Assembly: GCA_947626345.1 (NCBI GenBank)
Contig: CANQSF010000002.1
Location: forward strand, 81,868-145,867
DNA from: an uncultured Oscillospiraceae bacterium
GTDB taxonomy: Bacteria; Bacillota; Clostridia; Oscillospirales; Oscillospiraceae
Reading direction: 5' to 3'
DNA: 64,000 nucleotides
The notes under the pieces were generated by a model. The model saw only the letters and a program-made list of their open reading frames with translations, was not told where the DNA came from and did no database searches. Of the stretch, positions 63,068 through 64,000 are shown in pieces; the first letter of the stretch is position 1; each line of letters opens with the position of its first letter. A program made the translations under genes and the position numbers.

Positions 63068-63072
63068 CATGC
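63043..63072. promoter_or_regulatory. tandem operator, two ATTTTCATGC repeats
   Basis: ATTTTCATGC occurs at 63043-63052 and 63063-63072, 20 bases apart in the same orientation (about two helical turns). Each is followed by an AT-rich tail. Direct half-sites on one face of the helix are the usual target of AraC-family dimers. They lie between the MATE and araC-type genes. Confidence 0.65.
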
Positions 63073-63097
63073 TATAAACTGCGTGGGAGGCGGCGGC

Positions 63098-63835
63098 ATG
63101 AGCGCGATGACAGTGGACGAGAAAAAGCTGCGCTATATGGAGTACATCCACCGGGAGACCGGCCGGCGGCACCACACCAACGAGGAGGACATGCGCCAGT
63201 ACGAGATGCTGCGCGCCGGCGACCCGGGGACGGTGGAGGAATCGGTGCGGATATTCTCCTCCGGCCTGGCGGGGCACGTGTCGGACGATCCGGTGCGCAA
63301 CTGCAAGTATCTGTTCGTGGCCTCCGCCACCCTGGCCTGCCGGGCGGCCATGGCGGCGGGGATGGAGCCGGAGCGGGCCTACAACAGCAGCGACCTCTAC
63401 ATCCAGCGGATGGACCGGCTGGACACGGTGGAGGAGGTGTGCCGGCTGCGGCGGGAGATGTTTGCGTTTTACCTCAAGGAGGTCCGCGCCGTCCCCAAGC
63501 GGACGCCATACTCCCGGCCGGTGGCGGCCTGCGTGGACTACATCTACGAGCACCTGCACCAGCGCATCACCCTGCCGGCGCTGGCGGAGCAGGCGGGGCT
63601 GACGGAGAGCTACCTGTCCACGCTGTTCAAGAGGGAGACGGGCCGGTCCGTCTCGGACTACGTGATGGATAAACGCATCGAGGCGGCGTGCAATATGCTC
63701 AAGTTCTCCGGCTGGTCCTGCGCGGATATCGGGGCCATTCTGGCCTTCAGCTCCCAGAGCCATTTCATCCGGGCGTTCAAGGCCCGCACGGGCCTGACCC
63801 CGCGGGCGTACCGGGAGCGGGCCTTCGAGGCCTGA
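63098..63835 (+). CDS. AraC-family transcriptional regulator
   Basis: A 245-residue protein. The C-terminal ~100 residues hold the double HTH of the AraC family: VDYIYEHLHQRITLPALAEQAGLTESYLSTLFKRETGRSVSDYVMDKRIEAACNMLKFSGWSCADIGAILAFSSQSHFIRAFKARTGLTPRAYRE. The N-terminal ~140 residues are helical, not a cupin (AACRAAMAAGMEPERAYNSSDLYIQRMD-like), as in YesN-type regulators. The first ATG with GGAGG eight bases upstream is used; a GTG 15 bases earlier overlaps the RBS. Confidence 0.93.
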   Translation: MSAMTVDEKKLRYMEYIHRETGRRHHTNEEDMRQYEMLRAGDPGTVEESVRIFSSGLAGHVSDDPVRNCKYLFVASATLACRAAMAAGMEPERAYNSSDLYIQRMDRLDTVEEVCRLRREMFAFYLKEVRAVPKRTPYSRPVAACVDYIYEHLHQRITLPALAEQAGLTESYLSTLFKRETGRSVSDYVMDKRIEAACNMLKFSGWSCADIGAILAFSSQSHFIRAFKARTGLTPRAYRERAFEA

Positions 63836-63853
63836 GCCGCCCGTCCTTACAAC

Positions 63854-63893
63854 AAAAAAATGACCTGCCGCAGGCGCGGCAGGTCATTTTTTT
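63854..63893 (+). terminator. terminator of the araC-type gene
   Basis: AAAAAAATGACCTGCCGC/GCGGCAGGTCATTTTTTT with loop AGGC. Beyond it, to the window end, I see no gene. Confidence 0.93.
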
Positions 63894-64000
63894 GTCCCGC
63901 CGCGGCCGTCAGGACGGGAAAAAAGCCGGAACGCCTCGGCGGAGTGCACAAGACGTTCCGAAAAATGTGCTTTATCGCTGTAAATGGCAAATAAAGGTAA

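Overview
The window looks like chromosomal DNA of a high-GC, spore-lineage Firmicute, most likely of the Oscillospiraceae (Flavonifractor/Oscillibacter-like). The basis is strong AGGAGG ribosome binding sites, near-consensus sigma-A promoters, RNase Y, a BofA-family protein, a lysine riboswitch, an energy-coupling-factor (ECF) vitamin transporter next to truA, a class B sortase and a ClpE-like ATPase. No species call is possible from the sequence alone. Because of the high GC content, very long antisense ORFs exist throughout and were rejected.

Layout. 1-8 kb (minus strand): the end of a DUF4342-type protein, a transglutaminase-fold lipoprotein, a LUD-domain protein, a YitT transporter, a small zinc-ribbon membrane protein and an atypical pair of type II topoisomerase subunits. 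8.2-11.5 kb: a BofA homologue, then a lysine riboswitch with intrinsic terminator in front of a three-gene amino-acid ABC importer. 11.6-13.4 kb: RNase Y. 13.6-15.5 kb: a GntR (YtrA-type) regulator with its ABC-2 transporter. 15.6-18.8 kb: flavodiiron protein, a small membrane protein and sortase B.

18.7-39.8 kb is a cell-surface glycan locus. It has two YfhO-type giant membrane proteins, a Wzx-like flippase and LicD. A long minus-strand operon carries RfbB and WecE (dTDP-4-amino-4,6-dideoxygalactose synthesis), an undescribed 729-residue membrane protein, WbqC, three ATP-grasp proteins and three family-2 glycosyltransferases. RfbB and WecE make an amino sugar; the ATP-grasp and WbqC proteins are plausible candidates for decorating it. 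The glycosyltransferases, flippase and membrane enzymes would assemble and export the polymer. Inside the locus, after licD, sits an unrecognised structured leader RNA with promoter, terminator and antiterminator, followed by a truncated chimeric ORF.

39.8-56.9 kb is mostly housekeeping: a split chromate transporter with a YbaK editing protein, a PfkB kinase, NrnA-like phosphoesterase, an ABC exporter, a ClpE-like unfoldase, CvpA, a DUF5711 protein, TruA, EcfT/EcfA2/EcfA1, an rRNA-type methyltransferase, MntP, a membrane-bound HTH regulator and DegV. A structured ~140-bp repeat occurs at four gene junctions.

57.0-61.5 kb begins with tRNA-Pro(UGG). It carries genes of visibly different base composition: a sigma-factor-like protein with an unusual N-terminus, an AIPR/DGQHR-like protein (possible phage defence), an acetyltransferase and an AlkD-like DNA glycosylase. 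This resembles a tRNA-adjacent island. The window ends with a divergent MATE exporter/AraC regulator pair.
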